Assembly: GCA_030568195.1 (NCBI GenBank)
Contig: JAJLTO010000005.1
Coordinates: forward strand, 930,001-994,000
Direction: 5' to 3'
Source of the DNA: Dipodascopsis uninucleata var. uninucleata
Lineage: Eukaryota > Ascomycota > Lipomycetes > Lipomycetales > Lipomycetaceae
Length of the DNA: 64,000 bases
This document shows positions 1 to 10,683 of this stretch, in pieces (the first letter of the stretch is position 1; every line of letters starts with the position of its first letter). The notes beneath the pieces are model-generated. The model saw nothing but the letters and a program-made list of their open reading frames with translations, was not told the origin of the DNA and made no database searches. Both the position numbers and the translations under genes were made by a program.

Positions 1-323
1 AGACGGTTCAATTTATGTAAGTTGAAGAAAGAAAAAGAGAAGAAAATTTTAAAAGTTATTCCAGTTCATACAATATAAAATTGTTGCTTGTGGGTAAATG
101 TAGTCACAATGAACGCATCAGACTGCAAGGCAAAAAGTTCCACAGTAAAGTCGTATAAAAAAGGTACAAATCCGTTAAATTTTTTAAAAAAAAAACGGGA
201 TGCCATTCTCAAAAAACAGGTACAAAGAGCGAAACATCTTTTTTGATAACAAATACATTATAAAATAGACAATTTTTTCAAAATATATTTAGATACATCA
301 ATTATTGTACTTCTAGTTTTATA
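1..323 (+). promoter_or_regulatory. 5' flank of adenylosuccinate synthetase gene, with a possible upstream ORF
   Basis: AT-rich flank just upstream of the first gene. An upstream ATG at 109 opens a 45-codon lysine-rich reading frame that stops at 246, 77 bp before the main ATG. It might be a translated uORF or part of a neighbouring gene's transcript, but nothing in its sequence supports a function. No recognisable TATA element decides the start. Confidence 0.2.
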
Positions 324-1839
324 ATGGCTACTGTCGTGCTAGGTGCTCAATGGGGCGACGAAGGGAAAGGAAAGCTCGTCGATATCCTCTGCGATAAAAT
401 CGAAGTTTGCGCTCGGTGCCAGGTAGGTTAATCATAGTCTCACGAAATTATAGTGGTGAACGTTAGATACGAGGATTAGAAAATTATTTGAGAATAGTTC
501 TTTAGTTCTTGAATACTGAACATTGCAGATAAATGCTGCAGTATAATAGCTGACCGACTGTCTGCGAAATCATTTTTCGTTACTTCTTATAGGGCGGAAA
601 TAATGCTGGCCACACAATTGTTGTCAATGACGTCAAATACGATTTCCATATGCTTCCTTCTGGACTTGTTAATTCAAAGTGTGTTAATCTTATTGGTTCC
701 GGTGTCGTTGTCCATGTTCCCTCTTTCTTCTCAGAGCTGGAGCAAATGGAAAATAAAGGTATGAGTCATAATAGCATGGAGAATTTAGGTCGGAAATATG
801 CGCAGCTTTGCTAACAATTCCATCAGGCATGTCCACAAAGGATAGAATATTCGTGTCCTCTAGATCTCATTTGGTCTTCGATGTTCACCAGATCGCAGAT
901 GGGCTTCACGAAGCAGAATTGTCATCGGCAGCGCTTGGTACCACTCGCAGAGGTATTGGCCCAAGTTATTCCACCAAGGCTACTCGTTCTGGAATAAGAG
1001 TTCATCACCTCGTATCTCAGGAGCCTGGTGCCTGGGACGAGTTTGAGTACCGATTCAGATCACTCGTAGATGCTTTCCGAAAACGTTACGGTGTGTTTGA
1101 GTATGATGTTGAATCTGAGTTGGCTCGATACAAAGTTCTCGCCGACCAGTTGAGACCTTACGTCATTGATGCTGTCGCCTTCATGCATGAAGCATTGAGT
1201 TCTAAGAAACGAATTCTCATCGAGGGTGCTAATGCACTTATGCTTGATTTAGATTTTGGTACCTACCCATATGTCACTTCCAGCAATACCTCTATTGGTG
1301 GTGTCAGCACTGGTCTTGGTATTCCACCGCAGAAGTTGACCGAAATTATTGGTGTCGTCAAGGCATACACCACTCGTGTTGGAGCCGGTCCTTTCCCGAC
1401 CGAACAGCTCAATGATATTGGTGAAACTTTACAAGATGTGGGTGCTGAGTATGGCGTCACAACAGGAAGGAAGCGACGATGTGGATGGCTTGATCTAGTT
1501 GTCCTCCGTTACTCTACTATTATTAATGGCTATACGCTACTGAACATCACTAAACTTGATGTACTTGATGGACTCAAAGAGATCAAAATAGGAATAGCCT
1601 ATCATTATAATGGAAAGCGTTTTGAAACTTTCCCTGAAGATCTTCTTGTTGTAGAAAAAGTTGAGGTTGAATATGTTACTATGAAGGGTTGGAACACTGA
1701 CATATCGAAGATCACGAAGTATGAAGACTTGCCCCAAGAAGCTAAAGATTACCTTAAATTTATAGAAGACTTCGTTGGCGTTAAAATTGGCTACGTCGGA
1801 GTTGGACCTGGTAGATCTGCAATGATTACTTGCCCTTGA
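324..1839 (+). CDS. ADE12: Adenylosuccinate synthetase (3 exons)
   Basis: It joins IMP and aspartate using GTP to make adenylosuccinate, the first committed step to AMP, in the cytosol. Exons are 324-422, 593-758 and 827-1839 and give 425 residues, the usual family length. Introns of 170 and 68 bp have GTAGGT and GTATGA donors; the second has a CTAAC branch site close to its acceptor. Seen in order: the N-terminal loop [16 protein letters not shown] (residues 7-22), GGNNAGHT across the first splice junction, [53 protein letters not shown] and [14 protein letters not shown]. The start at 324 is fixed by the invariant loop that follows directly. An ATG at 829 lies inside exon 3 and is not the start. 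Family assignment is certain; the splice sites are supported by phase and by continuity of conserved motifs. Confidence 0.97.
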
Positions 1840-2613
1840 AGATTTTTTAGACTCTGGTGGATGAGATTTACTGTTTTTACATTTTGTGCGTAGTCTGAGA
1901 TATCAGGCCAAGCTGATAGAAGATATTTCACCGAGGCACCATTAGATATCCTTGTTTTAAATTATATTCATTACGTGCTTGTGTTTTATCTAACTTAAAA
2001 TTGATAAATATTGTCTTTCTCTATATCAAGATATTATTTGGAGATCATCTATAACTAAAACTGTTTCTAGTGTTCTAGTTTACATTGCTAGATTTAAAAT
2101 ATGCGTGTCATGCCAAGTAGTAACAAATTGGACTTTCATACTACTTAGAAAATTTCATTCGTTACGACTAATATGAATTTCCATGATATTTTATTAAGGC
2201 TTTTGACATACAACAAACAGAGCGACCAGATATAAAGAAATTTTATATAGATAATACTATTTACTTCTGTCAAGTTTATTTTCGATTGAGGTTAAATATT
2301 TCTTCATATCAAACACATCTAGTATGTGACCGGAATTATATAGAAATATTATGATATTAAAGAAATCAGTCAATAATAATCATTTTATCTTCATCCTGCG
2401 CCGAAACGATACCCCAAAATGAGCAAATCAAATACATACAACAAAATCGAACAAATTAATCCATATAAATTGCGCAGATGAAGTTGTATCCATATATCTA
2501 ACAATATAAAATAATTGAAACAGATAATGCTAACCAATTTGTCCAAATCCCTATTTCCCGCCAATATTGCAAAATCCAGCATCGATTATTCGAAACCCCC
2601 GTCCCATCCATTC
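1840..2613. other. Convergent intergenic spacer
   Basis: Lies between the 3' ends of the adenylosuccinate synthetase gene and the SOG2-domain gene. It is AT-rich with no long ORF on either strand that resembles protein. It presumably holds the two 3' untranslated regions and poly(A) sites. I see no RNA gene or repeat. Confidence 0.6.
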
Positions 2614-4953
2614 TTAATTACGCATCGTAGCATTTGAACTAGACGCATGCGGACTTGAATGACCATTAGCAGGTATTGCAAGTGACGGTGATGCCATAAC
2701 TGATGGTATACTGCTAGTTGACTGAACCATAGGAAAAGAATTTGCAGATATTGGAGTAGATTTTCCTTGCATTGATGCCGGTGCTGAGCCAGATATTGGT
2801 CCAATCGGATTTATTGATGTAAGCTGTGGACCCACGACCGGAGGCGTTATAACAGGAGAAGTGGCTGGATGAGTCGAACTAGCTATAGAACCTAAAGGAG
2901 ATAATGCCGTGGCTGGAGCTGTCGAAGAAGCCATCGAAGATGATAACAGCCCCTGTACTACCTGAGAATGCGGAATACCAGAGGGCGGTGCATTGGTAAT
3001 GGTGGCACCAGTAGCTGCAGCGCTGGCAGCTAATTCGTCTTCCTGCGCTTTTCGCTTTTGCTTTGCGTTAACTGTCAATATATCTTTCATAACTCTCGTG
3101 AGTGCCGAAAGTATAGGACGTGCGTCGGATAGGAAGTCAAGTTCATTCATAATATTCTTGGTATATTCTAGAATGTTAATAAGAACTCTAACAAATGAAG
3201 TAGTCTCATCGCCAAACTTGAGTCGTTCGGCAGTATCACCACCTCGAATAGTTTTGAGTCGGACACGTAATCGGCTTGTAACCTCAAGGCCAACATCACT
3301 CATACTTGCGAGCTCGCGAATCTTTAGGTCATTCTGGTTGTCCCATTCAATTATTCCATCATGTATAAGACCTAATACGTGCAAGGCTGAAGTAGTCGCA
3401 ACACTAATACGCTCGTAAAGCTCTTCATCAAACTCAGAAGGCTCAAGTGGAAAATGGAAGGCATATGGATTTTCTGACGACGGCGTAGCTGTAGTCAGTC
3501 CTATAGGACTGAATAACGTAGTACCAGGACTCATCACGTTGGGCGACGTTGTATTCGATCCAAGATTTGATGTAGCAAGTGATATCGGGGATTTAATAGA
3601 TGAAGGCCAAAGAGCGGGTGTTGGAAGTGGAAGAGGAGGCGGCGGCATTAGTTCTGGCTGAGTAAATGCAGGTGTCGACTTGATTGAAGAAGTTGTAGAA
3701 GCTGTAACAGCAGAGAGAACAGAAGGCCGTAGATAGGAAGTTACCGAAGTATGACAGTCAGCTAGAGCTGGTAGCATCGAACTCCAGCCATTATTGACTT
3801 CAGCTAATGCACCAAAAAGAAGAAGGAAAAACGCGCGCACATGTCGAATGTCCGCCCTAGCACCTAGTGCTCTCACATTAGCATGTAAAATTGACACAAT
3901 GTGTTTGAACGAACTAATACAAGCCAATGATGACTGCACGATCGGTTCGATTGCAGAAGTCACTGCAGTAGGAGGAGGAGCACGGCGTGCTGCAGCCGTG
4001 CCACTTGCAGCATTAGCAGAGATGAGACCGTCATAGTGTTCTAATGATCGAATCAGAGTGTCAATATTTCCTTTGGCATTAACCAAAATGCATGAAAGAG
4101 CACCAGTCAGTTTTCGATCATCACAGAAGAGCATATATTGCCTAACAGCTGGTAAAACCTGTGAAAGGGAAAAAAGAATTTCTCTAGCAGATTCTACAGT
4201 ACAGTTAGAAAATGCTGCCGTGGAAAGCATGGCCGCTGCTGTCGGGGATATTTGATCTTGCATTGCTGATAGTCTTCGGAAGTATGCGCTAGGTGGGTTC
4301 TCCAATTCCTTCTCGCCCAATTTCTCTAGTTGACCACTTCCACCAGCAGCTGCATTTATAGCTATATGTTGCTGATTCGGTACCACTCCTGGTGTACTAG
4401 CTGGTGTAGCGCTGACTGATGAGGACAAACTTCCTGCTGCTTGGGATCGGTCTCTTTGCGATGTGCTAGCAGATGAAGAGGATGCAGATGATTGTGATGA
4501 AGTAGCTGTAAGAGGTGTGGATCCTAACACGATATGAAATCCATGACCGCCGCCATAAGGATTTTCAATGACTGAATCATGAGAGACGCCTCTAGTATGA
4601 TGGCGGCGTCTGCCTGGAGCCCCGGGACCCGCTAGAGACACTCCTCCGGTAGAAGAGCCGATGCCAGCCATTGGAGCCCCTGCAGGTCCACTTTGTGTAC
4701 TGGGAGACTGACTAGAGATCGCACCATTTGCATAACCTGCTAGACTCCCAGATGAGAGTGACTGCTGCAATGGAGGTATCTGAATAGGCATCGCTGGATT
4801 TGCGCTTCCACGTTGCGTTGCTTCCGCGACTGTCGAGAGATCCGCGTTACGGCGAACCACGAATCCCATTCGTTTCGATGCTCGAGCTGAAGCATTAACA
4901 ATTGACTCGCTATTACTTCGTGAACGCTCCATAGGCTCTGCAGAGAGTGACAT
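2614..4953 (-). CDS. SOG2-domain protein (RAM kinase pathway), lacking N-terminal leucine-rich repeats
   Basis: Single exon, 779 residues. The core, about residues 225-640, starts with FRRLSAMQDQI and contains helical blocks such as LFSLSQVLPAVRQYMLFCDD and RHVRAFFLLLFGALAEVNNGW, typical of the SOG2 domain. In yeast Sog2 acts in the RAM network (Cbk1/Mob2, Kic1, Hym1, Tao3) controlling polarity and cell separation. The segment around residue 130 (GGGHGFHIVLGSTP) also occurs in the linker of fungal Sog2 proteins as I recall them. Known Sog2 proteins usually carry leucine-rich repeats before this linker; none is present here. Only about 510 bp separate its ATG from the divergent cwf18 gene, too little for an LRR exon. 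Ser/Thr/Pro/Gly-rich tracts flank the core and form the last 110 residues. Family call is firm; loss of the LRR half is inferred. Confidence 0.85.
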   Translation of the reverse strand: MSLSAEPMERSRSNSESIVNASARASKRMGFVVRRNADLSTVAEATQRGSANPAMPIQIPPLQQSLSSGSLAGYANGAISSQSPSTQSGPAGAPMAGIGSSTGGVSLAGPGAPGRRRHHTRGVSHDSVIENPYGGGHGFHIVLGSTPLTATSSQSSASSSSASTSQRDRSQAAGSLSSSVSATPASTPGVVPNQQHIAINAAAGGSGQLEKLGEKELENPPSAYFRRLSAMQDQISPTAAAMLSTAAFSNCTVESAREILFSLSQVLPAVRQYMLFCDDRKLTGALSCILVNAKGNIDTLIRSLEHYDGLISANAASGTAAARRAPPPTAVTSAIEPIVQSSLACISSFKHIVSILHANVRALGARADIRHVRAFFLLLFGALAEVNNGWSSMLPALADCHTSVTSYLRPSVLSAVTASTTSSIKSTPAFTQPELMPPPPLPLPTPALWPSSIKSPISLATSNLGSNTTSPNVMSPGTTLFSPIGLTTATPSSENPYAFHFPLEPSEFDEELYERISVATTSALHVLGLIHDGIIEWDNQNDLKIRELASMSDVGLEVTSRLRVRLKTIRGGDTAERLKFGDETTSFVRVLINILEYTKNIMNELDFLSDARPILSALTRVMKDILTVNAKQKRKAQEDELAASAAATGATITNAPPSGIPHSQVVQGLLSSSMASSTAPATALSPLGSIASSTHPATSPVITPPVVGPQLTSINPIGPISGSAPASMQGKSTPISANSFPMVQSTSSIPSVMASPSLAIPANGHSSPHASSSNATMRN

Positions 4954-5466
4954 TGTACCAATCGCTGACCGATCTACCTCTTCAAGAAGTCTTCTTCGAG
5001 GTTATGACTGCTCTGGCCGCTAACTTGATGGAAATCGTTCGTAAATTTGGCTGAAATTTTTTTGGTATATGAGGTTTCGATTATTTTTGGAGTAGGCGAC
5101 TCTGGTTTAAAACCCTTATTAACTATCATTTATCGGTTTTGTAACTCAGCTTCAACATTGTTTTAGTAACTGAAATTTTCGTACAAAGCCAGTCTGTCGC
5201 GCTATTTGACAAGAAAACTAAGTTACTATCAGAAACGCTAGTGTGTCAGATAAAAAAAATACTGTTATAGTGACTTGAATCGCGGGAGACTAAATATCCG
5301 GAGAAATTCTCTGGGATCGCTGTGTAATTAGTGTGTTTTTACTCGTCGTCTTACATGCAGAAAGTGGGCTCCATCTCTACAAATTAACAATTGACAATCA
5401 AACGGAATACTATTAAATTTTGAGCTATACCTTACGCAGGAATAAATATATTTAAAAAGATATATC
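4954..5466. promoter_or_regulatory. Divergent promoter region between SOG2-domain gene and cwf18
   Basis: 513 bp shared by two divergently transcribed genes. AT-rich, with no ORF resembling protein and no obvious leucine-rich-repeat coding segment on the minus strand. A bidirectional promoter is inferred from gene orientation only. Confidence 0.4.
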
Positions 5467-6143
5467 ATGTCGTCGCTGGATGAGCAGACTCTCTCCAGAA
5501 AGGAAAGGCTTGCTAAGCTTAGAAATTTAAAGCGAAAGCGATCTGAAGAGCCTGGAGAATCGAAAGCTAGCACTTCTCATATTGAAGTGACAGAGACTGA
5601 AATAAAAAGTGGCGAACTGGAGGATAATGAGATTTCTAAGTGAGTGATATGTAGATCTTGGAAGCCAAACTATATATTTATAAGTACTATAATAAGACCA
5701 TCATGAATAGTCAATACTAACATGGCTTATTATTTTGATATAGCATACTACGATCCAGAAACTACGATCCAGAAACAAGAGGACCGAAGCAAGGATTCTT
5801 TGAATCTCCTCTAGAAAAACTGGATGTTCCGACCGTCGAGCAAGAAGCTGCCAGAATTATTGAAGAAGCTGTTGAAGAGGATAAAGAAGGGAGCGCATCA
5901 GATGCGAAGGATGAGTCGGAGGAAGAAGCTGAGATAGATATAGCGTCACTCCAGCCACGATCAGCTAGTTGGGACCTTAAGCGAGATATACAAGGAAAAC
6001 TTGACTTACTGGAAAAAATGACGGATGTCGCTATTAACCGGATAGTTCGTGAGCAGCTGAAAAAGACCAAAAAAGATGCAGTCGTCGTACCGGTAGGCGT
6101 TGATCTCAATAAAGAGATTGAGAGGAACGAGCAGCGAGGATAA
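5467..6143 (+). CDS. cwf18: Pre-mRNA splicing factor Cwf18 (CCDC12 family), 2 exons
   Basis: Small component of the Prp19/NTC-associated spliceosome, homologous to human CCDC12. Exons 5467-5639 and 5744-6143 give 190 residues. The 104-bp intron has a GTGAGT donor, a TACTAAC branch site at 5715-5721 and a TATAG acceptor. The family signature is clear: RKERLAKLRNLK near the N-terminus, RSRNYDPETR after the splice junction, and SWDLKRDIQGKLDLLEKMT followed by INRIVREQLKK near the C-terminus, matching the CCDC12 WDLKRD block. An acidic stretch sits between. The start is the first ATG in exon 1. Exon 2 opens with a perfect 14-bp tandem duplication (see separate entry). Identification is confident because all three family blocks are in register after splicing. 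Confidence 0.9.
5747..5776. repeat. 14-bp perfect tandem duplication at the start of cwf18 exon 2
   Basis: The unit ACTACGATCCAGAA occurs at 5747-5760 and again at 5761-5774, followed by two more matching bases. It lies three bases inside the exon after the TATAG acceptor. Because 14 is not a multiple of three, the two copies are read in different frames, the first giving LRSR-type residues and the second the conserved NYDPET. Confidence 0.9.
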
Positions 6144-6702
6144 ACATTAACCACATGATGTTATTATTGGTTATCTGTATATTAGAATTGTACTTAATTG
6201 TATCATACATATATTGCAGTTTCATGAGTAAGATTTTTAAGAGCTACATTTGATTTCAGCTGGAATTATCAAGTTGAATTAGATTTTTCATGCTCACCAC
6301 TATTACTGGAATTAAATGTATAATAAAAATTATAATAGGAGATTATAGATCTGCCCATGACCTATCTACCATGGACCAATGGTCTATGCTTTCTAAACAT
6401 AGATGCAGGCAATTTATTAGTCTTCTCTTGTAGGTAGATATGCTCATGAGAGCTTCCAGAGTCCGCAGGGTAACTAATGATGTTTCTACCATGTATTAAT
6501 TTTTATTATACCATCTGCCTATTCAACAAACATTTTGTAAAATCAAACCATATTGTTTTTAGATTACGTGAACTCTTCGTAGTACTACTCAGAGCTTTAT
6601 GACGTCTAAGTAATAAATAATATAGTCTATTATGTTTAGGAACATAAATATCGGGGCATATGCTGAATAAATTGTCATCTAGCATTGAAAGTGGTGTCCC
6701 GA
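6144..6702. other. Intergenic spacer between cwf18 and the large mitochondrial-type gene
   Basis: Tandem spacer of 559 bp, AT-rich, holding the cwf18 3' region and the promoter of the next gene. The reading frame of the next gene extends upstream to 6685 without an ATG, so 6703 is its first usable start. No other feature seen. Confidence 0.5.
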
Positions 6703-9700
6703 ATGAAACGACCAATTCCGTGCCTTCGTCAACTTTCGACACTGGCTGGTCAACCTCAAAGTCTGGTTCATGGTTCGAGTAGTATCGTGCAAATATACAG
6801 GGATTTAGGTTACCAGAATAGCTTATCTGACTCATTATGGGTGGGCGATGCTATTGTCAATTGCGCTTTTCGGCGGTTCGCTCATCGTGCGAGCGGTCGC
6901 AAGCTATCAAATGACACCGACAGTTATTCTCATACTACGGATAGTTTGCAGACACAGGTCAGCAATAGTGCTATACGACATAGAGGTTCTTCACTGAAAG
7001 GAACCGTGAATAAGAAGGAGAAGGATGTACATATCAAAAATTCAAAGAACACAATACTGACGAAAAGTGATCCTTATAACGACGAGTTACCACGATACGG
7101 GGGGAATATGGACCAAGAACTGTACGAGAGACGAATTGCAATATCAAACGTACGCTCTAGAGCTGTAACGAAGTCTGTTGAGACAGCTAAAGACCTATCA
7201 AGTCTAAGTGCTATTGAACGTATAAAATTTTACTTAAAGGGCATGGAAGAATATTTAGCAGGGCTAATGCCGCAATTTGAGCGAACAACCGTCGACCATA
7301 AGTTCGAACAGCCTAGTGAACTTCAGACAGCGAAAAGGCGAATCGATGATCCGAAAAAAATAGATTATTTTCGAGATGCAATTGGGGCACAAGAATTACA
7401 TAGTAGCTATTTAGCAGAATCTATTAAGTCAGTATTAGAATTTTTTGTCGGTGAAGGTGATCAGCAAGGCAGCTTCGTTCATAGAATGAATTCTGTTCAA
7501 CTCCGTTTACAGCTTTTGGAGCCGGCGATATCGAAAAGAGATCTAGATACTGTTATAGAATCTATACTCACAATAGACCAGACAGATATCAAGTTGGTAG
7601 AGATGCTTCTTCCTCATATGTACAGACATCGTATGTTTTCTGAGCTGATTGAACTCACGCTACATCTCGTGGATTTTGATCAAGCAGAGTCTTTGATCAG
7701 ACGATGTCTAATTGAACAATTCCCGGAACCAGAGCTTGTTTTGTCAAATATTCTTCGGGGTTGCCTTCAAGTGAACCAAGATGGGTTTGCTCGTCACCTT
7801 CTTGTCGAACTCGCTTACTATTATTTGCCAGCAAATGGGTTTGCGGGTGAGCCACCATTCTTAGATCTTAGTTTGCAAAAACAACAACTCTTATTGGACA
7901 ATGCCGTTCTTGAAGTTGACCTCTCCAAAATCAGAGACGTGGAAACAGTTAGAAGTCTGATCGCGAATTCATTATTCAATAACATGATTGAGAAGAGTTA
8001 TTCGTTAAGAAGTTTAACGATTTTAAAATGTGTAGAGCTCGACATGAGTAAGGAGGCACTTACATTACTCCGGTCATATCCAATTAAGGATCCTGCACAT
8101 GTCATAAGTGAAATTCTGGAATTGGTTGATGCTGATTCCACTGATACTGAGAGTTTAGATTTTATCTGTGAAGCTGCGAATATGATCAAGGTAGATAAAT
8201 ATATAAGTTCTACATTCGATGTCTTCGTGCCTCTAGTTCGGAGATTAAGTAGGCATACTCTTCCACAGTACTGGAATTGTATAATGCATGGTTCTCAGTC
8301 TAACACAGAATTCGCTAATGCCGATCAAATGACAAAAGAGCTTGTAAACGCCTTTGTAGAAAGAGCTACTCAGATTGGTAGCTGGAAGTTCGCGTGCGAC
8401 ATCCTGCTGTCCAATGCAAAATATCTGAAATTCGTCGATCAAAGTCGGCTTAGAATTTTAATCGAAAGAATGCTTCTATCAGGAAATGGATCAGTCCTTG
8501 CTAATATCTCTGAATCCAAGGCAGTCATCTTATCAGTAGGTCTGCTACGAAGTATGGGGAATAAACAAATGAACGGTCTTCTATCAAAAATATGCCAAAG
8601 GATCAGATCTGGACTTGTTACATATTCCCGTGAACATGAGATTTTATTTATCCGCATGCTACTTACCGCTATAAGTCGATCCGGAGTCAATGTGTCTGCT
8701 GCAACTATGGATTCACTTGCTCAACTAATATCTAAGGACGATGTTTCTGCACAGACTGATTTCTTGATACAATTCCAAGACCTGTTTACTAAATCTAGTA
8801 TTTCAGTCCTCGTACGCAAACATCTGATAGAAAGACGATTAAGAGCAGATTATGATGTTCAGTTGCTCTCCGCCGCCACCGTCGCCTTTTATAAGAGAGC
8901 AAGTGCTGCTCAGTTAGAATCGTTTGTCAAGCAATCTATAGTCGAGATTTTCTGTACTGTGCCAGATGATAGAGATAAGGCTAATAGCATATTGGATAAG
9001 ACCCAGAATCTTCGCTTACGAGCTGCTGTGAGCATTTTGGCTGCACTTCAGTCGTCAGGATTCCGACCAACACATAAATTTTTCGCTTGGTTTTTAAGAC
9101 AAATGATAAATAATGATTTCATGAATGCTGCATTGACAGTACTCCATAATGATGGAAGCCATTTGACAAGGCAGGACTTCGAGTATTTCCATTTCAATGC
9201 CCTTGCGTCTGGACGTCCGGATCTTTTGCTACGGTCAATCCAAGAGGAGAGAAAGCATTTCATCACACCGCGCCCAAAGTTCATTAGACGGATTCTCCGC
9301 AGTTTGTTTGGCTTCATCACGTCATTTGATGAAACAGTCGAATGGTCATTTGCCGTTCAATGTGCCCACCTCATGATTAGTCTTAGAGAGGATCATAAAG
9401 CTACGCATCAACGATTAATAACGCATCGTATGGAACATATACTTCGCATGGCTCGTAATCGAGCAAACAGGATACGAGCGAGCGGTCGAGTGAATGCCAA
9501 AAGTCTTGAGATTGTTGATCAAGATCAGTTCACTGCTATACTGCAGGCATCGGTGTGGGATGGTGTATATGGAAGAAGTAAATATGGACAATGGAGAATG
9601 GCAATTCGTCAACTTGGTAATATTATAAAGTCGTCAACCACGAATTTGAGTATGCGATCCGAGATCGATCAAACGATGGATAAACTCCGCAACGAGATTC

Positions 9701-9978
9701 ACTACTTTTTTAACATGCGTTTCTGGTGGTGTCGCGAGTGTGGTCTAATAGTTGGTGGACACCAACTATGGCTCTCCAGACGTATACCATGGCAAGACTG
9801 GTTAAAGCAACGTAGTGGTATGATATCATCAGCTTCTGGTAAAACTGGAAAGGGTGTGCTGAGTATAGAAGTACATCGTAGAATAAACCGAGAAGGTCGA
9901 CGCTTGTCTCGCCGTCAGATAACATCTTTGGAGACTACAAATAGGGCAAAATCTATCAAAATTGGAGAATCATTTTGA
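6703..9978 (+). CDS. Large helical-repeat protein, probably mitochondrial (PPR-like), family not recognised
   Basis: Single exon, 1091 residues from the first ATG. The N-terminus (MKRPIPCLRQLSTL...) has arginines, serines and hydrophobics with few acidic residues, resembling a mitochondrial presequence. From about residue 230 to 940 the sequence reads as consecutive amphipathic helices, for example FSELIELTLHLVDFDQAESLIRR and FFAWFLRQMINNDFMNAALTVL; the second resembles pentatricopeptide-type helix pairs. The last 150 residues are very basic, rich in Arg and Lys, as in RNA-binding organellar proteins. A role in mitochondrial RNA metabolism or translation is inference. No catalytic motif is visible. 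It could be a divergent fungal PPR protein, which evolve quickly and are hard to name. The gene lies downstream of cwf18 on the same strand. Confidence 0.7.
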   Translation: MKRPIPCLRQLSTLAGQPQSLVHGSSSIVQIYRDLGYQNSLSDSLWVGDAIVNCAFRRFAHRASGRKLSNDTDSYSHTTDSLQTQVSNSAIRHRGSSLKGTVNKKEKDVHIKNSKNTILTKSDPYNDELPRYGGNMDQELYERRIAISNVRSRAVTKSVETAKDLSSLSAIERIKFYLKGMEEYLAGLMPQFERTTVDHKFEQPSELQTAKRRIDDPKKIDYFRDAIGAQELHSSYLAESIKSVLEFFVGEGDQQGSFVHRMNSVQLRLQLLEPAISKRDLDTVIESILTIDQTDIKLVEMLLPHMYRHRMFSELIELTLHLVDFDQAESLIRRCLIEQFPEPELVLSNILRGCLQVNQDGFARHLLVELAYYYLPANGFAGEPPFLDLSLQKQQLLLDNAVLEVDLSKIRDVETVRSLIANSLFNNMIEKSYSLRSLTILKCVELDMSKEALTLLRSYPIKDPAHVISEILELVDADSTDTESLDFICEAANMIKVDKYISSTFDVFVPLVRRLSRHTLPQYWNCIMHGSQSNTEFANADQMTKELVNAFVERATQIGSWKFACDILLSNAKYLKFVDQSRLRILIERMLLSGNGSVLANISESKAVILSVGLLRSMGNKQMNGLLSKICQRIRSGLVTYSREHEILFIRMLLTAISRSGVNVSAATMDSLAQLISKDDVSAQTDFLIQFQDLFTKSSISVLVRKHLIERRLRADYDVQLLSAATVAFYKRASAAQLESFVKQSIVEIFCTVPDDRDKANSILDKTQNLRLRAAVSILAALQSSGFRPTHKFFAWFLRQMINNDFMNAALTVLHNDGSHLTRQDFEYFHFNALASGRPDLLLRSIQEERKHFITPRPKFIRRILRSLFGFITSFDETVEWSFAVQCAHLMISLREDHKATHQRLITHRMEHILRMARNRANRIRASGRVNAKSLEIVDQDQFTAILQASVWDGVYGRSKYGQWRMAIRQLGNIIKSSTTNLSMRSEIDQTMDKLRNEIHYFFNMRFWWCRECGLIVGGHQLWLSRRIPWQDWLKQRSGMISSASGKTGKGVLSIEVHRRINREGRRLSRRQITSLETTNRAKSIKIGESF

Positions 9979-10683
9979 TTTTAAGCATGTCACTAGCAAG
10001 TGCTACTGTAAATATTTAATGTTTCTTTTCGTGCGTGAGTAGTGTCTGGCTGTAAGTTTCGTTAGATAAATCATGTGAGCCTTTTCAGTTTTATATAGCT
10101 CGTACCAGAATATTAGCATGAAAGATTCTAAATGCATATACTAATTAGTATATGTTCTGCATTATTACATTTCTATCATAATAAAAATGTGTTCTATTAG
10201 GCTATAGTATGGTGGTTCTCTGTTACGAAATCTCATTTTATAGATTTTACTTTTTAAGTTTAAGGGCGAGTTGATCCGTCTAAATAAAATCCCATCTCCG
10301 GCATATCCACTTGACATTCTGAGTTCCTTTAAAGCTGACCATAAATTATAAGCAGCTACTCAAACTGGCGCCTAATAAGAAAAGAAAATTTGTCAGATTT
10401 CTTGAAGGTCAGGTACTATTTAGACAAGTTTATCCTAACTAGTCAGCCGAATTTTGGACTGCAGGACGACAGACGCTGAAACCGATAGGACCGATAATCG
10501 GTGCAGATTTCTTTATTTTCATGTTACGCTACTACAGCTGTGAGTACGACAAGATCAAATCAGCATTTTATAAGTACAGGTAAAGCCATAATGTCGTGAG
10601 AAAGAAAGGTCTCTATAGAAACTTAACAATAACATATAACTGAATTGTTAGAGAAGTTAGCAAGTCTCTTCAAATAGTCTATC
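9979..10683. other. Intergenic spacer
   Basis: 705 bp between two plus-strand genes. The first 250 bp are T-rich on the plus strand, consistent with a 3' untranslated region. The rest has no protein-like ORF, tRNA or repeat that I can see. Confidence 0.5.

Noticed and set aside
3794-4255. Plus-strand frames antisense to the SOG2-domain gene
   Set aside because: Shadows of the long minus-strand coding frame, with no ATG context, domain or independent support.
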